Shown here: positions 59,268-64,000 of the stretch, piece by piece | Numbering within the stretch: position 1 is the first letter of the stretch | Layout: each line of letters begins with the position of its first letter | Assembly (NCBI RefSeq): GCF_021869535.1 | Contig: NW_026262690.1 | Coordinates: 9,349,501 to 9,413,500 of the forward strand | Reading direction: 5' to 3' | DNA from: Mytilus californianus | Lineage: Eukaryota > Mollusca > Bivalvia > Mytilida > Mytilidae | DNA length: 64,000 bases | Made by a program: the position numbers and the translations under genes | The notes under the pieces: model-generated | The model's input: only the letters and a program-made list of their open reading frames with translations | The model's database searches: none | Told to the model about the DNA's origin: nothing

Positions 59268-62200
59268 TCTTTTTTTTTTTTTTTACATTAGAATTTCTTT
59301 ATATTAACATAATAGTGAGTTATACACATTTTATGCGTAATATAATATATAGGCAAAAGATATTCAACATATTAAATAAACACAGCTAAAATAGTTTGAC
59401 ACATTACAGAATATGATTGCAAGACAAAGCTGATCGAATAGATAGTACATATTTTTAATGTATACAACATATGGTATATGTTGTTGTTTATCTTTGTTGT
59501 ATAGACAATAAATGAGTCCAGGGGTTGAAACAGTTCTCCGCCCTACATGGTCTTTAATTGTTAATAAAATATATATTCTTCTATTATACGTTTTCTTTAA
59601 ATATTTTTTTCGCGCTATAATATTGGTTTGTTTCAAAGATAATTTGCTTCTATAAATAAAGAATTTTGTTAACAGATTTATTAAAATTCTTATGTCATTT
59701 TTATCGGTTTTCGTTAAAATACCAAATAAAACCAAATCTTTATTTAAAGTTAGTTTTTCTATCTTTTCAAGTATCCAATGTTATAGTCTTCCTATAATTT
59801 TGATATATAAGGACCAGTCCAGAATATATGTTCTATTGTTTCGACCCCTTTACACCTTAATTACACTTATTTGTATCTTTCACTTTTATTTTGAAGAGAA
59901 GTTTATTCGTTCCTAAAATTAAATGTGTTATTCTGTATTGAAACCACTTTACTATGTAAAATAGTATAGATATCTTTTGAACCTTTCGGGAAGTTCTTGA
60001 ATATTTCTATAACTGAAGGCAAAACTGGACCGTCCTCTCTCACTAACTCACTAAATCATTGGGACATATGTTATTCTTTTAAATACTTTTTTTAATTTCA
60101 GAAATAAAGCCTTGATATTTAAAAAAGAATAGTTTTGATATTGCATACATTTATGAAACTTATCAAAAGTCATGAAATTTCCACCTTAATCTAACAAGTC
60201 ATTTATCAGCCAACCCCCTTTTTCAGTCCAATCTTTATATTTAACTGAATGATTACCAATCTTTATTTCATCTTTCTCCCATACATTGCATTTGTTAATT
60301 TGAGATTTGTCGTGTATATTTTGAAGATCATTCCAAGCATCAAATACTTTTTTTCCTAAATGGATTTTCTTAGCTTTTTATCAGGGCTGAGAAATTGCAT
60401 TTCCAAAAAAATCTAATTTTCTGAAAAGAGGAATAGTTTTGCATTATTTCTATTAATTCGTCTTATCCGGGTTAATTTTAAACCTTTTACGTAGTTTTCA
60501 ATGGTTATCATTTTTAGACCTCCTGCACAGTGTTGTTTGGATAAAGTGTCTCTTTTAACTTTATCTGGTTTGTTATCTAAGATAAAGGAAACTATTTTGT
60601 GAGTAAAATTTTATGGTGTGTATTATTTGGACTAGGTATGGATAGGAATAAATGGTTTAATTTTGATATTATATGTGGTTTTTTTTATTGCTGTTCTTTT
60701 TCCAATTGTGGAGATTATTTGGTTCGTCCAATTTTTATGTATTTTCGATCTCTTTCGTCTTGGGATCATAGTTTAAATTTTCTATTTCATAAAGATCCAC
60801 GGAGAAATTTATCCCAAGAAGTGTAAATCTGCTTGAACCCCACTCCAATCCCCACTTTACACACATAGTTTCTTGGCTCAAATTTTTCTTTCCAATCCAA
60901 ACAACGTTGGTCTTGTCTAAATTTATATTATGGCCTGATAAACCTGCATATTTGTCTACAGTACAAAGAGATGAATCCAAAGACTCTGGAGATCCATCAA
61001 GAATAAAAGAAGTATCATCAACATATTGTGAAATTATCTACTCTGAGTCATCTATAGTGATTCCTTTAATTTTGTCATCATTTCGTATAAATATACCAAT
61101 GTTTGATAGATGGTCTTTAATTGAAAAAGTCCAATACGCTTTTAATAAAACTTCAAGAAATTAAGTCTAACGCCTTTTCAAAATCAATAAGAAAGAGAGT
61201 ACCAGGTATGTCATTTTCTTTTGTATACAATGAAATATCATAAATTAATATAGTATTTTCGCCAATATATCTTCCAGGAATAAACCATGTTTGATCATTA
61301 TTATAAGAAGTGACAAAATAGACTTCAATCGCTCTGCAATACCGCTAGACCCAAGTAAATTAATTGTGTTTAAAAAACTTATAGGTCACCAGCTTGTTCC
61401 CCCTTTATTATACAAGTGATTTTCCCTCTCTGAGATACTGCCATTTCATCTATATTATACAAATAGTTGATTTACCGTAGAACAAATTTGCCTCAATCTA
61501 TCCAAAGAAAATTTTAAAAAACTCACTGGTGTATTCATCTGATGCTGGACATTTGTTATTTTTTTATTCATTTAATAGCTGCTGTTAATTCTGAATCAGG
61601 CATTTTCCCCTCAATGGTATCCTTTATTTCATTTCTTAGCTTTGGAACATCTAAATATGGAAATTCCTTATTGATATCAAGATTTTCTATTATACTTATT
61701 TTTAATATAAATCTTGATAGAAGGTTTTGGCTTCCATTAAAATCTGTTCTTGTTTGTTTATACAAAGACCCTCATTATTGACTAGTCTTGGAATTGTTTT
61801 ATTAAAAACATTCTTAGTTTCTAAATTGAGGAAATATTTAGAGGATCTCTCCCCTTCTTCTACCCATTGCATGTTTGAACGCACATAGTGACCATGCATT
61901 TTTCTTTGTCTTAAAATTTGTAATTCAGATTTTTTTGGTTGAGATTTTGAAGAGTTTCTGTGGTTTGTATATATTCTTTCAAATGTTTTACTTTCATCTA
62001 CCAAAGCATTTTCCTATTTTTTTTCTTTCTTTTTACATGATGAAAAGGAAATTGTTTTACCCCTAATCTCGGTCATTAATGTTTCTAAGAACAGTTGATC
62101 ATTTATTGTGAATTCAATATTTAAGCAATCCACCTGATCTAGTGTGTCTCTATTGTTTACTAAAGTTGCATATTGATCCTTAATTTGTTTTTTTTTTGAC

Positions 62201-62945
62201 AGTTTCAATATATCCTATATCATTCAATAAGCTATTATTAAATTTCCATAACCCTTCCCAAAATTGAAATAACTTATTTTAAAGTGCAAATCTATTGAGA
62301 ATGATCTGATCTATAGCTGTTAAAATTGGATTTCTTCTTCTTTTTTATTTTAAAAGAAACTCCGAGATACAAGTAAAAAAAAATAAAGCCTAGCTTGCTT
62401 CAGTGGATCAATTTGTCTCCACGTATATCGTTTCTTATATATAGGTAGGGTTTTCGAAAGGGATCGATTAGATCTTAAGTTTCATTTTCCCTAGCTCGTG
62501 GATTATTTATATTTAGATAGTTGCAAGTATCTAATGTCTGATTTTGGAATAAGTAAATTCTCGTCAGAATAACTTGTTGGTAAATAAAATTATTTTTTTA
62601 TTTCATTGACTTTATTATAAAAAGAATGTGAGTCATTATTTGGTCCATATAAATTAACAAATGTTTTATTGTTCCCTCCATTGTAATGTCAATACCCAGG
62701 AAATTTCCATTTTCATCTTTCTTTATTTTTTTATTTCATATTGAAGATTATTTGCAAATAAAATGGTGACTCGTCTTTGATTATAGGTAAAAGAACTAAA
62801 ATGAATTCTCTTCCTCGTTGGTTTCTAATAAAGGATTCAGTAAAGTGTGTGTCTTTCAGACAGTAAATATGACAGAGTTTTGATTTCAATTATTCAAGAA
62901 CATCTCTTCGTTTCTCTTAAGAATTTAAACCTTAACAGTTGTATA
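59268..62945 (-). mobile_element. Degenerate L1/Tx1-like LINE (endonuclease + reverse transcriptase), 3.7 kb
   Basis: Minus-strand pieces in order from the right: endonuclease start EKRRDVL (about 62920), HIYCLKDTHFTESFIRNQRG (62860), VNLYGPNNDSHSFYNKVNE (62650), LQLSKYK and RYTWRQIDPLKQARLYFF (62520-62390); linker MQWVEEGERSSKYFLNLETK (61870) and EAKTFYQDLY; RT SGHNINLDKTNVVWIGKK and SSRFTLLGINFSVDLYEIEN (60940-60780); C-terminal FGILTKTDKNDIRILINLLT (59720). A poly(A) tail (T run on plus, 59268-59284) ends it at the CTGGCG end of a family F repeat. Many stops and frameshifts: dead. ORF1 is absent and the 5' end is cut at the ORF2 start. Confidence 0.87.
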
Positions 62946-62954
62946 AACAACATT

Positions 62955-63095
62955 TTAATAAAATTGAGAATGGAAATGGGGAATGTGTCAAAGAGACAAC
63001 AACCCGACCATAGAGCAGACAACAGCCGAAGGCCACCAATGGGTCTTCAATGCAGCGAGAAACTCCCGCACCCGGAGGCGTCCTTCAGCGTCCTT
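62955..63095 (+). repeat. Family A repeat (truncated)
   Basis: 'AATGGAAATGGGGAATGTGT' to GCGAGAAACTCCCGCACCCG. It starts immediately at the truncated 5' end of the LINE. Confidence 0.88.
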
Positions 63096-63664
63096 TAATG
63101 TATCCTTTGTCTTTTAAATAGCAAAGATATAGAATAAACATTCCATTTATTAATGTCATTCCTCTGATTGCACTTTGACTCATACAACTGTCTACGGAAA
63201 CACAAAGCTGTAATAATGTACCTGTATAAACAAGATGATATATAAATCTACCTTCATGCATAAACAAACCTTGGTAAAACACAGTGCAAACGTAAGAATT
63301 GTACTAAATTAAAAACATTTGAAAGTAACAAAAGTCATGATTGTCATAGTATATGTTTTCTTTTTGTACAACTGGAAACAAATTTTGGATAACCTGTTTC
63401 CAAAGAAAATGGTAGGGGGAAAAACAACAATGTTTTACAAACAAAACTTAATTTCAACACTTGAAGGGAAATAGTCCAAACATATTATCTCCCCTTGATT
63501 GTAGGATTGCAAAACATTTGTTTAAGTCAGTGTAGCAATTGTACAAATGACTAATGTAACCTTCTATGTAGTATTTATTTGAACTTATAAAATGTGGGAG
63601 GTTTTTTTTTGGCACAATATTTTGCAGTCTAATTTTCTCATACTGAGGTTCTCTCAGTGTTTAT
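63096..63664. other. Nothing recognised
   Basis: AT-rich DNA between two truncated family A copies. Confidence 0.4.
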
Positions 63665-63782
63665 AAAATTGAGAATGGAAATGGGGAATGTGTCAAAGAG
63701 ACAACAACCCGACCATAGAACAGACAACAGCAGAAGGTCACCAACAGGTCTTCAGTGCAGCGAGAAATTCCCGCACCCGGAA
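63665..63782 (+). repeat. Family A repeat (truncated at the same place)
   Basis: 'TGAGAATGGAAATGGGGAAT' to GCGAGAAATTCCCGCACCCG, breaking off at nearly the same base as the copy at 62955. Confidence 0.88.
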
Positions 63783-63904
63783 ATAATTTTTTCTTATTTT
63801 GATTGTACAAATAAACAGGACAAATACAAGTTTACTTTACATTTTCTCCTTTCCCCTGTGATTTACTATATAGGTACTAAATATACATATATATATAATA
63901 TACA

Positions 63905-63958
63905 ACCAGTCTAAAAGGGTACAACATTTTTGGTGATGTTGTACCCTTTTAGACTGGT
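63905..63958. repeat. Perfect 23 bp hairpin
   Basis: ACCAGTCTAAAAGGGTACAA(CAT) at 63905-63927 is the exact reverse complement of 63936-63958, with an 8 nt loop TTTTGGTG. AT-rich sequence on both sides partly extends the pairing. Could be a small palindromic element or the core of a short inverted-repeat transcript. Confidence 0.93.
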
Positions 63959-64000
63959 ATATATTATATTTTGTAGTGTACTGTATCATATTTATATGAT

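Overview
The window is AT-rich, intron-rich eukaryotic nuclear DNA. The interspersed repeats are ones I associate with marine mussels (Mytilus), for example the family containing 'GTGTCAAAGAGACAACAACC' and the family containing 'AGGCGAAAGATACCAAAGGG'. Identifying the organism as a Mytilus-like bivalve is an inference from those repeats and from the gene content. I see no bacterial-style operons, no CRISPR array, and no rRNA or tRNA gene.

Two protein-coding genes can be rebuilt exon by exon with matching splice phases. On the minus strand (24194 down to 2195) lie six exons of a natriuretic-peptide-receptor / receptor guanylate-cyclase type ectodomain: signal peptide plus about 370 residues of ANF-receptor ligand-binding domain. 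The gene runs off the left edge, so its transmembrane and intracellular parts are not visible. On the plus strand (36692 to at least 54599, perhaps 57501) lies a secreted HHIP-like protein, a glucose/sorbosone-dehydrogenase-type beta-propeller of about 435 residues in eight firm exons, with one or two possible further 3' exons. The genes are divergent, separated by about 12.5 kb of repeat-filled DNA.

The rest is mostly transposon-derived. 1-24 kb (introns of the receptor gene): two inverted-repeat non-autonomous elements (4800-5740 and 6940-7609), Penelope-like reverse-transcriptase remnants (8.3-9.05, 10.05-11.16, 14.2-14.7 kb), and a 2.8 kb region bracketed by arms full of ATCGAT palindromes (15.3-18.1 kb). 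24-36 kb (intergenic): short tandem repeats, a ~44 bp satellite split by a truncated LINE (27.8-29.9 kb), and dispersed repeats. 36-55 kb (HHIP-like gene): intron 1 holds a 300 bp second copy of part of exon 1, sandwiched between two copies of a dispersed repeat; other introns hold perfect palindromes, a 33 bp minisatellite born from retroelement coding sequence, and more repeats. 55-64 kb: an L1-like ORF1 remnant, a MITE nested in another repeat, a 3.7 kb degenerate L1/Tx1-like LINE with a poly(A) tail on the minus strand, and a perfect 23 bp hairpin at the right edge.

No new biological system is demonstrated. The most unusual items are the exon-1 duplicate with all its substitutions in one short patch, the ATCGAT-armed foldback region, and the retroelement-derived in-frame minisatellite.
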